DNA of 64,000 nucleotides from Quadrisphaera setariae (GCF_008041935.1 NZ_VKAC01000001.1:558001-622000); one strand, 5' to 3'; numbered from the stretch's first letter, positions 1-8,714 are shown. Notes: generated from the letters alone by a model not told the origin. Program-made: numbers and translations.

Positions 1-79
1 GCTTCGCCAGCTCGCGCTCCGCCGCGCGGCGCGCCTCGTCAGCGCCCGGCGCCAGCGGGGCGCCGGCGAGCAGCGTCAC
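1..79 (-). CDS. N-terminal fragment, possible DUF4129-type protein
   Basis: Only the first 26 codons lie in the window; the gene runs off the left edge. A GTG start shares four bases (GTGA) with the stop of the upstream membrane-protein gene, so the two are translationally coupled. The visible residues include EARRAAERELAK, which resembles the start of actinobacterial DUF4129 proteins, often found in the gene cluster upstream of mtrA. The assignment rests on that short segment and on context, so it is tentative. Confidence 0.45.
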   Translation of the reverse strand, partial: MTLLAGAPLAPGADEARRAAERELAK

Positions 80-1197
80 TGGGCCGCGGAGCGGGCGAGC
101 TCCACGTCGAGGCCCTCCTGGCGCATGCGCTGGTCGACGTAGAGCAGCGCCGTCACCGCCGACTGCAGCGGGTACACGACGGTGGAGACCAGCGCGGTCC
201 CGATGCCGGTGATGCCCAGCGTCACGGGCAGGTAGAGCGGGCTGCCGATGCCGACGGCCATGCCCGCCAGCCCCCCGACGATCGAGAAGGGGGCACCGAC
301 GACGCCCGAGACCACGGCGATGCACACCGCCGTCAGCAGCCAGATGCCCAGCAGCCTCCAGAAGCCGCGGCGCGACAGCGCCCACGCTCGCTTGACCGCC
401 CCGCCGACGCCCTGCCCCTCGAGGATGAGGGCCGCCGGCGCCAGCAGCAGCCGGGTGGCGAGCCAGAGGCCGAGGGCCACCGCCACCAGGCCGCCGAGCA
501 GCAGGAGCGCGACACCGCCGGCCACCGAGCCACCGCTGCCGCCGACGGCTCCACCCACCGTCAGGACGAGCCCGGGCACCAGCAGGGCCGCCACGGCGAT
601 CCCGGGGACCACCGAGATGAGCACCGACAGGCCGACCAGCGCCCAGAGCCGCTCGCGCACCCGGCGCCACAGCTCCGCTCCCGGGGTGCGGCGCCCCAGC
701 ACCGCGGTGCTGACGGAGACCGTGACCACGCCCGTGAGCACCGCCGTGGCCACCAGGCTCAGCACGGTGGTGAGCACGTAGCCGCCGACGAGCCCCGGGG
801 CGTCCGCGCCGAAGGCGCTGAGGACCTGCTCGGGCGACGCCGTCGGGTCCTGCTCGAGGGAGAGCACCCGCCCCTGGAGGATCCCCGAGAGCACCATCGA
901 GGCCGCCGTGATGATGACGACGACGACGGCCGAGAAGCCCAGCAGAGGCTTCGGGTTGGAGCGCACCGCGCGGAAGGCGCCGTCCCACAGCTCCCCGAGG
1001 GACAGCGGCCGCAGCGGGATGATGCCCGGCCGGGGCGCGGCCGGCGCCCAGGAGCCGCCCGGGGCCCCCGCCGGCTGCCCCCAGCCACCGGGGCTGGGTG
1101 GCTGCGGTGCCTTCTGAGGTGCTCCCTGGGGCGGGACGGGCTGCTGCCCTCCGGTGCCGGGCGCGGTCCAGCTCGGCGGCTCGCTCATGCCTCCCAT
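76..1197 (-). CDS. multi-pass membrane protein, glycerophosphoryl diester phosphodiesterase membrane-domain type
   Basis: About 373 residues. A Pro/Gly/Gln-rich cytoplasmic N-terminus of about 80 residues leads into RPLSLGELWDGAFRAVRSNPK, a signature of proteins annotated as GDPD membrane-domain proteins. Five or six hydrophobic helices follow (for example around PLLGFSAVVVVIITAASMVL and GGVALLLLGGLVAVALGLWL). There is no catalytic GDPD domain, so an enzyme activity should not be assumed; a role in membrane lipid or envelope homeostasis is inference. The start ATG at 1197 has a GGGGGG stretch at a workable distance; an in-frame ATG at 1188 is the alternative. It is divergent from mtrA and overlaps the next gene by four bases. 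Confidence 0.75.
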   Translation of the reverse strand: MGGMSEPPSWTAPGTGGQQPVPPQGAPQKAPQPPSPGGWGQPAGAPGGSWAPAAPRPGIIPLRPLSLGELWDGAFRAVRSNPKPLLGFSAVVVVIITAASMVLSGILQGRVLSLEQDPTASPEQVLSAFGADAPGLVGGYVLTTVLSLVATAVLTGVVTVSVSTAVLGRRTPGAELWRRVRERLWALVGLSVLISVVPGIAVAALLVPGLVLTVGGAVGGSGGSVAGGVALLLLGGLVAVALGLWLATRLLLAPAALILEGQGVGGAVKRAWALSRRGFWRLLGIWLLTAVCIAVVSGVVGAPFSIVGGLAGMAVGIGSPLYLPVTLGITGIGTALVSTVVYPLQSAVTALLYVDQRMRQEGLDVELARSAAQ

Positions 1198-1224
1198 CGT
1201 GGCACCCCCCGGCCGTCCACCGGG

Positions 1225-1248
1225 CGCAGCGCTCACCCGAGCGCTGCG
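1225..1248. promoter_or_regulatory. 9-bp inverted repeat between divergent membrane-protein gene and mtrA
   Basis: CGCAGCGCT and AGCGCTGCG form a perfect 9-bp inverted repeat around a 6-base spacer, 43 bases before the mtrA start and 28 bases before the divergent gene. It may be an operator or a leader hairpin. Nothing in the sequence tells which. Confidence 0.4.
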
Positions 1249-1290
1249 GTGCTCGGGGAACTCCCAGCGCCGGTCAGGCAGACTGTGGGG

Positions 1291-1968
1291 GTGAAGGGAC
1301 GGGTCCTCGTCGTCGATGACGACACCGCGCTCGCCGAGATGATCGGCATCGTGCTCGGCGCGGAGGGGCTCGAGGTCTCCTTCTGCGCCACCGGCAGCGG
1401 CGCCGTCACGGCGTTCCGCGAGGCCCGGCCCGACCTCGTGCTGCTGGACCTCATGCTGCCGGGCATCGACGGCATCGAGGTCTGCCGCCGCATCCGCGCC
1501 GAGTCCGGCGTCCCCATCGTCATGCTCACCGCCCGCACGGACAGCATCGACGTGGTGGCGGGGCTGGAGTCCGGCGCCGACGACTACGTGCCCAAGCCGT
1601 TCAAGCCCAAGGAGCTCGTGGCGCGCGTGCGCGCCCGCCTGCGCCGCAACGACACCCCCGAGCAGGAGGTGCTGCGGATCGGGCCGGTGACCATCGACGT
1701 CGCCGGTCACGCCGTTCACCGGGGTGACGAGCCCGTCAACCTCACCCCGCTGGAGTTCGACCTGCTGCTGGCGCTCGCGCGCCGCCCCTGGCAGGTCTTC
1801 AGCCGCGAGGTGCTCCTCGAGCAGGTGTGGGGCTACCGCCACGCCGCCGACACCCGCCTGGTCAACGTCCACGTGCAACGGCTGCGCTCCAAGGTCGAGA
1901 CCGACCCCGAGCACCCCGAGGTGGTGCTGACGGTGCGCGGCGTCGGCTACAAGGCCGGCCCGCCCTGA
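1291..1968 (+). CDS. mtrA: two-component response regulator MtrA
   Basis: OmpR/PhoB-type regulator of 225 residues. The receiver domain begins GRVLVVDDDTALAEM, with the phospho-acceptor Asp at residue 53 (LLDLMLPG) and the conserved Lys at 102 (KPFKPKE). A winged-helix effector domain follows, ending in VVLTVRGVGYKAGPP, nearly identical to mycobacterial MtrA. In mycobacteria MtrA is essential and controls cell-wall hydrolases, division and replication genes. The GTG at 1291 gives the family N-terminus; a GTG two codons earlier is possible. mtrB follows after 32 bases and lpqB overlaps mtrB, the standard mtrA-mtrB-lpqB order, so one transcript is likely. Confidence 0.97.
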   Translation: MKGRVLVVDDDTALAEMIGIVLGAEGLEVSFCATGSGAVTAFREARPDLVLLDLMLPGIDGIEVCRRIRAESGVPIVMLTARTDSIDVVAGLESGADDYVPKPFKPKELVARVRARLRRNDTPEQEVLRIGPVTIDVAGHAVHRGDEPVNLTPLEFDLLLALARRPWQVFSREVLLEQVWGYRHAADTRLVNVHVQRLRSKVETDPEHPEVVLTVRGVGYKAGPP

Positions 1969-2000
1969 CCGGAGCCGGTCACCAGCCGGGCGCCCTGCCG

Positions 2001-3695
2001 GTGCTGCGCCCCACCCCCGAGGCGCCCGGGCGGTGGCGCGCGCGGTGGCAGGCGCTGCTGTCGGGACCCGGCCCGCGGAGGCGCTGGCGGCGCTCCCTGC
2101 AGCTGCGCGTCGTCGCCACCACCACCCTGCTGACCCTCCTGGCGGTGGCGCTCGCGGGCGCCTACCTCGCGGGGCGCATCAGCGACCAGCTCTTCGACAG
2201 CCGCCGCGACCAGGCCCTCACGGAGGCGCTGCGCGGCGCGCAGGACGCGCAGACGCGGTTCGACCAGTTCACCGCCCAGAACTCCTACGAGGTCCAGCTG
2301 CAGACGCAGACCCTGCTGGGACAGCTGGAGGGGGTCGGCCTCGACCGCGACCGCACGGTGCTGCTCCTGCAGCCCCCGGGCGGCCGGCCGCAGACGTCCA
2401 TCGGCACCGCGCTCTTCAGCGCCTCCAACGGCCCCCTCACCGTGCCCGAGGAGCTGCGCGCCGCGGTGCGCAAGGGGGGCAAGACCCAGCAGTACCAGTC
2501 CATCAGCGTGGACGTCGGGGGTCGGGAGCGCCCGTGGCTGGCCGTCGGGTCGATGGTCACGGTGCCGATCGCCGGCGACTACGAGCTGTACTTCCTCTTC
2601 GACCTCTCGCGGGAGCAGGCCACCCTCGACGCCGTGCAGCGCACGCTGCTGGTGGGGGCCTCCGTGCTGGTGCTGCTCGTGGGGGTGGTCACCGCCGTCG
2701 TCGTCCACCAGGTGGTCGAGCCGGTCCGCGCGGCCGCGGCCGTCGCGTCGCGGATGGGCGACGGGCACCTGGGCGACCGGATGGAGGTCAAGGGCGAGGA
2801 CGACCTCGCCCGCCTCGCGGCGTCGTTCAACACGATGGCGGCGAGCCTGGAGCAGCAGATCACCGAGCTGGAGCAGCTGGGCACGCTGCAGCAGCGCTTC
2901 GTCTCCGACGTCTCCCACGAGCTGCGCACCCCGCTGACCACCATCCGCATGGCCGGGGAGGTGCTCCACGACGCCCGCGAGGACTTCCCGCCCGCGGTGG
3001 CCCGCTCCGCGGAGCTGCTGTACACCCAGCTGGACAGGTTCGAGGACCTGCTGGCCGACCTGCTGGAGATCAGCAGGTACGACGCCGGCGCCGCCAACCT
3101 CGACCTCGAGCGCGTGGACGTCGGAGCGCTGGCGCACCGGGCGGTGGAAGGGGCGCTGCCGCTGGCCGAGCGCACCGGCAGCGCGCTGCGGGTGACGGTC
3201 CACCCGGTCCCGCGCGGTCTCGGCGCGGACCCTCGGGACGACGGCGGTACGGACGCCGGCGCGCCGGGGACCTGCACCGCCGAGGTGGACCGCCGCCGGG
3301 TCGAGCGGGTGCTGCGCAACCTCGTGGTCAACGCCGTCGAGCACGGCGAGGGCCGGCCGGTGGAGGTCGACGTCGCCGCGGACGACGTCGCCGTCGCGGT
3401 GCGGGTCCGCGACCACGGCGTCGGCCTGACACCCACCGACGCCGCACGCGTCTTCGACAGGTTCTGGCGCGCCGACCCGGCCCGCGCGCGCACCACGGGG
3501 GGCACCGGCCTCGGGCTGGCGATCTCCAAGGAGGACGCCCTCCTGCACCGCGGGCGCCTGGAGGTCACCGGCCGGCCCGGGGAGGGCGCGACGTTCCTCC
3601 TGACGCTGCCGCGCACCCGCGAGGCGCAGCTGGGCGCCGGGTCGCCGCTGCCGCTGCGCCCGATGCTGCAGATCACGGCGGCGCCCCGTGCGTGA
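2001..3695 (+). CDS. mtrB: sensor histidine kinase MtrB
   Basis: 564 residues; membrane kinase that phosphorylates MtrA. Transmembrane helix 1 lies near residues 36-58 and helix 2 near 215-240, bracketing an extracytoplasmic sensor region of about 155 residues. A HAMP domain follows, then the dimerisation helix with phospho-acceptor His306 (SDVSHELRTPLTTIRM). The ATP-binding domain has N box NLVVNAVEHG (about 440), DHGVGL (about 471) and GTGLGLA (about 500). An insertion of about 20 Asp/Gly/Pro-rich residues precedes the N box. The GTG start at 2001 gives a short basic cytoplasmic tail before helix 1. The end overlaps lpqB by eight bases. Confidence 0.96.
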   Translation: MLRPTPEAPGRWRARWQALLSGPGPRRRWRRSLQLRVVATTTLLTLLAVALAGAYLAGRISDQLFDSRRDQALTEALRGAQDAQTRFDQFTAQNSYEVQLQTQTLLGQLEGVGLDRDRTVLLLQPPGGRPQTSIGTALFSASNGPLTVPEELRAAVRKGGKTQQYQSISVDVGGRERPWLAVGSMVTVPIAGDYELYFLFDLSREQATLDAVQRTLLVGASVLVLLVGVVTAVVVHQVVEPVRAAAAVASRMGDGHLGDRMEVKGEDDLARLAASFNTMAASLEQQITELEQLGTLQQRFVSDVSHELRTPLTTIRMAGEVLHDAREDFPPAVARSAELLYTQLDRFEDLLADLLEISRYDAGAANLDLERVDVGALAHRAVEGALPLAERTGSALRVTVHPVPRGLGADPRDDGGTDAGAPGTCTAEVDRRRVERVLRNLVVNAVEHGEGRPVEVDVAADDVAVAVRVRDHGVGLTPTDAARVFDRFWRADPARARTTGGTGLGLAISKEDALLHRGRLEVTGRPGEGATFLLTLPRTREAQLGAGSPLPLRPMLQITAAPRA

Positions 3696-5538
3696 CCCGG
3701 GGCGCCGTGCGGTCCTGCTCGCCCTGACGGGCGCGCTGGGGGCCGCCGCCGCGGGGTGCGCGCGGATCCCGGTGACGGGACCGGTCCGCCAGGGCCGGGT
3801 GGTCCAGGCGGACCCCGAGCCCGGCTACCGCGTCGACCCGGTGGGTCCGGTGCCGGGAGCCACCCCCGAGGAGGTCGTGCGGGGGTTCCTCCTGGCCGGG
3901 GTCGGTGTGGACGAGGAGTTCCAGGCGGCGCGCGCCTTCCTCAGCTCCACGCGCCGCGCCAGCTGGAGGCCCACGGCGCTCACCGTCGTGCTGCCGGTGG
4001 GGACCCTCACGGTCGTGCAGCAGCAGCAGCCTGCGTCGGCGGCGTCGCCGTCGGTGTCGGCGTCGGAGGGGCAGCAGCAGCCGGAGGCCGCCGGGCAGGT
4101 GGCGGTGGTGGCCGTCGGGGCACCGGAGCTGGCCCAGGTCGACCCGACAGGCCTCTACCGGCCCTCACCGGTGGGCCAGCGGCGCGATTTCCTCGTGACG
4201 CTGAGGCCGGAGGAGGGGCAGTGGCGCATCGACGACGCCCCCGACCTGCTGGTGCTGGACGAGGCCCGCTTCCAGCAGACCTTCACCCAGCGACCGGTGA
4301 TGTTCGTCGCGCGCCCCGACGGCGACGCCCTCGTCCCCGACCCGCGCTGGCTGCTGGACCGCCCGGCCACGGCCACCACCCTCGTGGAGCAGGTGCTGGC
4401 CGGACCACCGGCGCAGCTGGCGGCGGCCACCAGCAGCGGCGCCCCCAGCGGCACCGACCTCCCGTCGAACAGCGTCAGCATCGCGCTGGGGATCGCCGCG
4501 GTGGACCTGCCCGGTGAGCTCCAGCGGCAGCGCGCCGCCCAGCTGCGCCAGCTGCAGCAGCAGGTCAGCGCCACCCTCCTCGCCTCGGGCCTGGGGATCA
4601 CCCAGGTGGTGACGAGCCTGGACGGCGGCGAGCTGACCCCCATGGCCCCGCTGCCCCTGCCGGTGCCCCCCGACGAGGACTCGCCCCTGGTCCTGTCGCA
4701 GGACCGGGTCTGCCGGCTCGTCGGCTCCCAGCTGGTCCCGCTCGAGGGGGTGCCCGCCGTGCCCGGGGCGTCCTCGCCCGCGGTCCGGGGCGACGACCTC
4801 GTGGTCCTCGTCGCCGGCCGCACGGCGCTGCAGCGGCTGAGCGCCGCAGCCCTCGACGGGGCCGCCCAGGCGCTGCCCGCCGCGGTGCCACTGGGCGCGG
4901 GCCTGACACCCCCGTCGATCGACACCGCCGGCTGGACGTGGACCACGCCCGCCGCCTGCACCGGCGTCGTGCTCGCGGTGTCCGGGGAGGACGCCGTGGC
5001 GCAGGTGACCGCCCCGTGGCTCGCCGGGCGCACGGTGCTGGGGGTGCGCGCGGCGGAGGACACCGCTCGGCTGCTCGTCACGTCCACCGGGGCGCCGGGT
5101 CAGCCCGATGCCGTCCGGGTGGACGTGGTGGGCGTGGAGAGGTCCGCCAGCGGTGCGCCGGTGTCGCTGACCGCCTCGCAGGACCCGCCGACCCCCTGGC
5201 TGTCCGCGGTCGCGGGGGCCGTGTGGGTGGGTCCGACCACCGTGGCCGTCCTCGGGGCGGTCGCACCCGGAAGCGCCCAGGCCGAGTCGGCGGCGGGCCA
5301 GGCCGGGGGCGACGCGGCGCCGCTCGGCGCACCGGCCGTGTGGCTGGTCGACGGGGGGCGCGTGACCTACCTGGGCGGGCCTCCCCGCGAGGCGGGCGCT
5401 GTGACCATCGCCGGCGGCGCCGGGAGGCAGTCGCTGATCGTCGGGGGCGGTGACGGGCGCATCTGGCCGCGCGAGGGCTCGCGGTGGCTGCCGGTGGCGT
5501 CGCTGCCCCCCGCCTTCGACCCGGTCTACCCCGGCTGA
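3688..5538 (+). CDS. lpqB: lipoprotein LpqB, accessory to MtrAB
   Basis: 616 residues. The N-terminus MRDPGRRAVLLALTGALG followed by AAAAGC is a lipoprotein signal peptide with the lipidated Cys at residue 24, so the protein is anchored outside the membrane. The middle part matches a GerMN (sporulation/spore germination) domain and the C-terminal half a LpqB beta-propeller-like region. LpqB binds the MtrB sensor domain in mycobacteria and tunes MtrA output and cell-wall homeostasis. A Gln/Ser/Val-rich low-complexity stretch near residues 110-130 (CAG and GTCGGCG runs) is variable linker. The GTG start overlaps the mtrB end by eight bases. Confidence 0.95.
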   Translation: MRDPGRRAVLLALTGALGAAAAGCARIPVTGPVRQGRVVQADPEPGYRVDPVGPVPGATPEEVVRGFLLAGVGVDEEFQAARAFLSSTRRASWRPTALTVVLPVGTLTVVQQQQPASAASPSVSASEGQQQPEAAGQVAVVAVGAPELAQVDPTGLYRPSPVGQRRDFLVTLRPEEGQWRIDDAPDLLVLDEARFQQTFTQRPVMFVARPDGDALVPDPRWLLDRPATATTLVEQVLAGPPAQLAAATSSGAPSGTDLPSNSVSIALGIAAVDLPGELQRQRAAQLRQLQQQVSATLLASGLGITQVVTSLDGGELTPMAPLPLPVPPDEDSPLVLSQDRVCRLVGSQLVPLEGVPAVPGASSPAVRGDDLVVLVAGRTALQRLSAAALDGAAQALPAAVPLGAGLTPPSIDTAGWTWTTPAACTGVVLAVSGEDAVAQVTAPWLAGRTVLGVRAAEDTARLLVTSTGAPGQPDAVRVDVVGVERSASGAPVSLTASQDPPTPWLSAVAGAVWVGPTTVAVLGAVAPGSAQAESAAGQAGGDAAPLGAPAVWLVDGGRVTYLGGPPREAGAVTIAGGAGRQSLIVGGGDGRIWPREGSRWLPVASLPPAFDPVYPG

Positions 5539-5549
5539 CCCCCGCGGGC

Positions 5550-5611
5550 CTGTCCACAGGTCCGTCCACAGGCGTGCACAGCCAGGGCCGGCCTCCGCCC
5601 CGCTGTCCACA
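5550..5611 (+). promoter_or_regulatory. cluster of DnaA-box-like nonamers downstream of lpqB
   Basis: The actinobacterial DnaA box is close to TTGTCCACA. Just after the lpqB stop the sequence holds CTGTCCACA (5550-5558), CCGTCCACA (5562-5570), the weaker GCGTGCACA (5572-5580) and CTGTCCACA (5603-5611), all in the same orientation. Three good matches within 62 intergenic bases are more than expected. There is no AT-rich unwinding element and no dnaA or dnaN nearby, so it is not an origin; a DnaA-titrating or regulatory site is possible. Confidence 0.4.
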
Positions 5612-5662
5612 GGGACGACGACGGGAGCGGTGACCGGCGGGCGGGCGCGCCAGGCTCGAGGG

Positions 5663-6598
5663 GTGGCGCAGCGCGCGGGGGAGCCCGCACCCCCGGTCAT
5701 CGCGACCCTGCCGACCTCGACCCCGCCGACCTCCCCCGTGCCGTCCGGAGGCACCCCCGCTCGGGTCCACCTCCTGCGGCCGCCGGGCCGGGACCGGCGC
5801 GCACCGGGTCCGCTGCGGGCTCTGGCCGGAGTCGTCTGGCCGGCGGTGTGCGCCGGCTGCGGGGCACCGGACGAGCCGCTGTGCCGGGCGTGCGCCACGG
5901 CGGTCCGCGGGAGCGGCCTGCCGGCGGCGCTGGCCGGGACCACGGTCCGCGGAGCACCGCCGACCTGGGCCGCCACCGCCTACGAGGGGGTGGTGCGCCG
6001 CGCGGTGGTGGCGTGGAAGGACCGCGACCGGGCCGACCTCGACCGCTGGCTGGCGCAGGGCCTGGCGGCCTCGGTGCTCGCCGCGCTGCAGCAGACCGAG
6101 CTGCTCGCCGGGCACCTCGCCGGGCACGCGGGCGGTCCCGGTGGTCGTCCGACGCCCGTGCTCCTCGTCCCGGTCCCCTCGCGCCGGCGGGCCGTGGCGC
6201 AGCGCGGGCGCGACGTCGTCGCCGACCTCGCCCGGTCAGCGGCGCGCACCCTCCGCCGCCAGGGCCTGCCCGTGGTGGTGGCGCCGGTGCTGCGACTTGC
6301 GAGGCGGCTGCGCGACCAGGCAGGGCTGGACGCCGCCGGCCGCGCCGGCAACCTCGAGCGGGCGCTCGTCGTGGCGCCACCCGGCCGCTGGTCCGTCGCC
6401 GCGCCTCCCCGCACCGGGGACCCGGGCGGGGAGGGGCCGGCGGGTCCCGCTTTCGTCGTCGTCGACGACGTGGTCACCACCGGGGCGACCCTCGCCGAGG
6501 CGGCCCGGGCCCTGCGCTCCGCGGGCCGTCCTCCCCTCGCGGCGGCCGTGCTGGCGGCGGCCCAGCGGCGTGGCGACGGCGAGCCGGGTGACGGCTGA
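5663..6598 (+). CDS. comF: ComF-family phosphoribosyltransferase-like protein
   Basis: About 311 residues, longer than usual because of a Pro/Thr/Arg-rich N-terminal tail of about 60 residues. A zinc-finger-like Cys cluster (CAGCGAPDEPLCRACA) is followed by the ComF core and the PRPP-binding loop VVVDDVVTTGATL near the C-terminus. ComF supports DNA uptake in naturally competent bacteria; in actinobacteria the role is unproved. In M. tuberculosis the homologue (Rv3242c) also lies between lpqB and hpf. The start is uncertain: GTG at 5663 and GTG at 5630 are in frame and neither has a strong ribosome-binding site. Confidence 0.85.
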   Translation: MAQRAGEPAPPVIATLPTSTPPTSPVPSGGTPARVHLLRPPGRDRRAPGPLRALAGVVWPAVCAGCGAPDEPLCRACATAVRGSGLPAALAGTTVRGAPPTWAATAYEGVVRRAVVAWKDRDRADLDRWLAQGLAASVLAALQQTELLAGHLAGHAGGPGGRPTPVLLVPVPSRRRAVAQRGRDVVADLARSAARTLRRQGLPVVVAPVLRLARRLRDQAGLDAAGRAGNLERALVVAPPGRWSVAAPPRTGDPGGEGPAGPAFVVVDDVVTTGATLAEAARALRSAGRPPLAAAVLAAAQRRGDGEPGDG

Positions 6599-6872
6599 CA
6601 CCCGGGACTGGTCAGGTCTGGAGGGTCCGACTAACGTCGGTCCATGGCAGCCCCGTCGCCCTCCACCCCGTCGTGGAGCCGAGCGCTGGGCGCCTCCGTC
6701 GCGAGCGCGAGGGGGTGGTCGCCGTCCTCCTGAGCGCCGTGCCGAGCACCTGATGCTCGTGGCTCTTGCACAGCGCGCCCCACGGTCCCGCCGGCTGACG
6801 CGGCTCACCCCTGGAGCCAGCGCCCGGTCCGGACCGCCATCCGTCCCCCTGCAGCATCGGAGGAGAGACATC

Positions 6873-7670
6873 GTGGAGATCGTGGTCACCGCTCGGCACA
6901 CCGAGGTGCCCGGACGGTTCCGCCGTCACCTGGACGAGAAGCTCGCCAAGGTCGAGCAGCTCGCGCCCAAGGTGCAGCGCATCGAGGTCGCCGTCAGTCA
7001 CGAGGCCAACAAGCGGCAGTCCGAGCGCTGTGAGCGCATCGAGCTGACGCTGCGCGGCGCAGGACCGGTGGTGCGCGCCGAGGCGTGCGCCGGCGACGCC
7101 TACGCCGCCCTCGACATGGCCACCACGAAGCTCATGGAACGCCTGCGACGAGCGAGCGACCGCAAGAAGGTCCACAAGGGCGGGCACGCCGGCCACCACG
7201 CGCGGGGGAGCGCGGAGCCGGTGGAGGGGGTCGCGGGCGCTCCTGCGCCGGCCGCTCCCCCCGTCGAGGACGACGCCGACGAGCTGGCGGCCGCTGGCGA
7301 GCACGTGCACAGCGCCCCGGCGCCGGCGGTGGGGGACGGCGAGTGGGTGCTGGGGGAGTCACCCGTCGTCATCCGCGACAAGGTCCACCCGGCCACGCCC
7401 ATGACGCTCGAGGCCGCGCTGGAGCAGATGGAGCTCGTCGGGCACGACTTCTACCTGTTCGTCGACGCCGAGAGCGGGCGTCCGAGCGTCGTCTACCGCC
7501 GCCGCGGCTGGAGCTACGGCGTGCTGAGGCTGGCCGGCGAGGGGGAGACCGCTGACGACGGGACGACCTCCGCCGAGTCCGCGGCGCTGGGAGCCGCCGC
7601 GCAGAACGGTGCGGGCAGCGCTTCCGCAGACCGCCGCGAGCCCGTGGCCGCCGGAGCGAGCGCCGGGTGA
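6873..7670 (+). CDS. hpf: long-form ribosome hibernation promoting factor
   Basis: 265 residues. The N-terminal S30EA/RaiA domain starts MEIVVTARHTEVPGRFRRH and ends near residue 110. A Gly/Ala/Glu-rich linker follows, then the C-terminal dimerisation domain (MTLEAALEQMELVGHDFYLF, then YRRRGWSYGVLRL). Long-form HPF binds the 30S decoding region and pairs 70S ribosomes into 100S dimers in stationary phase. The GTG start has a strong ribosome-binding site, GGAGGAGA, seven bases upstream. A 23-residue acidic/Ala tail is unusual. The 270-base gap to comF holds an imperfect hairpin (GGTCCGAC, then GTCGGTCC, around 6624-6643) and no convincing gene. Next to secA in mycobacteria, it is separated from secA here. 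Confidence 0.95.
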   Translation: MEIVVTARHTEVPGRFRRHLDEKLAKVEQLAPKVQRIEVAVSHEANKRQSERCERIELTLRGAGPVVRAEACAGDAYAALDMATTKLMERLRRASDRKKVHKGGHAGHHARGSAEPVEGVAGAPAPAAPPVEDDADELAAAGEHVHSAPAPAVGDGEWVLGESPVVIRDKVHPATPMTLEAALEQMELVGHDFYLFVDAESGRPSVVYRRRGWSYGVLRLAGEGETADDGTTSAESAALGAAAQNGAGSASADRREPVAAGASAG

Positions 7671-7678
7671 GCCCGGTC

Positions 7679-7708
7679 GGGGCGGGCGCCCGCTGAGGCG
7701 CCCGCCCC
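7679..7708 (+). terminator. rho-independent-like hairpin after hpf
   Basis: GGGGCGGGCGCC and GGCGCCCGCCCC form a perfect 12-bp stem with a six-base loop, starting eight bases after the hpf stop. No T-run follows, which is usual for actinobacterial terminators. Confidence 0.75.
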
Positions 7709-7729
7709 GGCCTCGGCCCGGCGCCGCAG

Positions 7730-7755
7730 CCGTCCGGTACGCCCGTTCCGGACGG
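7730..7755. promoter_or_regulatory. 8-bp inverted repeat upstream of response regulator gene
   Basis: CCGTCCGG, ten bases, CCGGACGG: a perfect inverted repeat with centres about two helical turns apart, roughly 170 bases before the response-regulator start. It looks like a dimeric regulator site or a leader hairpin; which cannot be decided from sequence. Confidence 0.35.
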
Positions 7756-7925
7756 ATTTCCGCCAGTTCGGCCCCGGATGTCGGCGAGTCGCCCGGGTCT
7801 GGAGGCTACGGCTGGCACGATGCTGTGGTCCGTGCGACGCGCGAGGAGCGCGCGATCTGGGACCAGTCGCCGGCGAGCCCGACGGCTGGGCACCGACGGC
7901 AGCGGGCGTGAGCGGGGGACGACGG

Positions 7926-8669
7926 GTGACGGGGTCTGGCAAGAGCGCCGAGGTCGCAGGCGGCGCGACGGGGGACGCGATCGACGTGCGGTCCACCTAC
8001 GTGCTCGGCGACACCATCCGCGTGCTCATGGCCGACGACCACGCGCTGTACCGGCGCGGCCTGGAGATGGTCCTCGACACCGAGGACGACATCGACATCG
8101 TCGGCGAGGCCGGTGACGGGCTCGAGGCGATCACCAAGGCGCGAGCGCTCCTGCCGGACATCGTGCTGATGGACCTGCGCATGCCGCGCCGCTCCGGCAC
8201 GGAGGCGTGCTCCGCCATCAAGGCCGTCGCACCCTCCACGAAGATCATCATGCTGACGATGAGCGACGAGGAGGCCGACCTCTTCGAGGCGGTCCGCGCG
8301 GGCGCCAACGGCTACCTCCTCAAGGACGTGCCCGGCGAGGACATCGCCGACGGGCTGCGCGCCGTGATGGGCGGCCAGTCGCTGATCAGCCCGTCCATGG
8401 CGGGGGCGCTGCTGTCGGAGTTCGCTGCGCTCTCGCGCGCCAGCGAGGCCCGTCCGTCGATGCCGGTGCCGCGCCTCACCGACCGGGAGGTGCAGGTGCT
8501 GGGGCTCGTGGCCCGGGGCATGGGCAACCGGGACATCGCCGCTGAGCTCTTCATCAGCGAGAACACCGTGAAGAACCACGTCCGCAACATCCTCGAGAAG
8601 CTGCAGCTGCACTCGCGGATGGAGGCGGTCATGTACGCCGTCAAGGAAGGCATGATCGAGTTCAGCTGA
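7926..8669 (+). CDS. NarL/LuxR-family response regulator (orphan)
   Basis: About 247 residues. After a variable N-terminus of about 29 residues comes a receiver domain (IRVLMADDHALYRRGLEMVL) with the phospho-acceptor Asp near residue 83 (VLMDLRMPRRSG) and the conserved Lys in GYLLKDVPGEDI. The C-terminal LuxR helix-turn-helix is complete (LTDREVQVLGLVARGMGNRD, then AAELFISENTVKNHV). No histidine kinase is adjacent, so the partner is encoded elsewhere. The GTG at 7926 has GGGGGACG in front; GTG 7908 would add six residues. Similar proteins are conserved core regulators in actinomycetes, but the target genes are unknown. Confidence 0.9.
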   Translation: MTGSGKSAEVAGGATGDAIDVRSTYVLGDTIRVLMADDHALYRRGLEMVLDTEDDIDIVGEAGDGLEAITKARALLPDIVLMDLRMPRRSGTEACSAIKAVAPSTKIIMLTMSDEEADLFEAVRAGANGYLLKDVPGEDIADGLRAVMGGQSLISPSMAGALLSEFAALSRASEARPSMPVPRLTDREVQVLGLVARGMGNRDIAAELFISENTVKNHVRNILEKLQLHSRMEAVMYAVKEGMIEFS

Positions 8670-8714
8670 CACCGGTCGCGTGGCCTGTCGGTGGCCGCTG
8701 GCAGGGTGACCGGT

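Noticed and set aside
76-1914. Long minus-strand open frame running through the mtrA gene
   Set aside because: The part beyond about position 1197 is antisense to mtrA and has no similarity; it is a GC-bias shadow.
5550-5611. Chromosomal origin of replication
   Set aside because: No dnaA, dnaN or AT-rich unwinding region is near; only a few DnaA-box-like nonamers.
6644-6733. 29-codon ORF between comF and hpf
   Set aside because: Opens with ATG after a hairpin, but no ribosome-binding site and no leader-peptide motif were seen.
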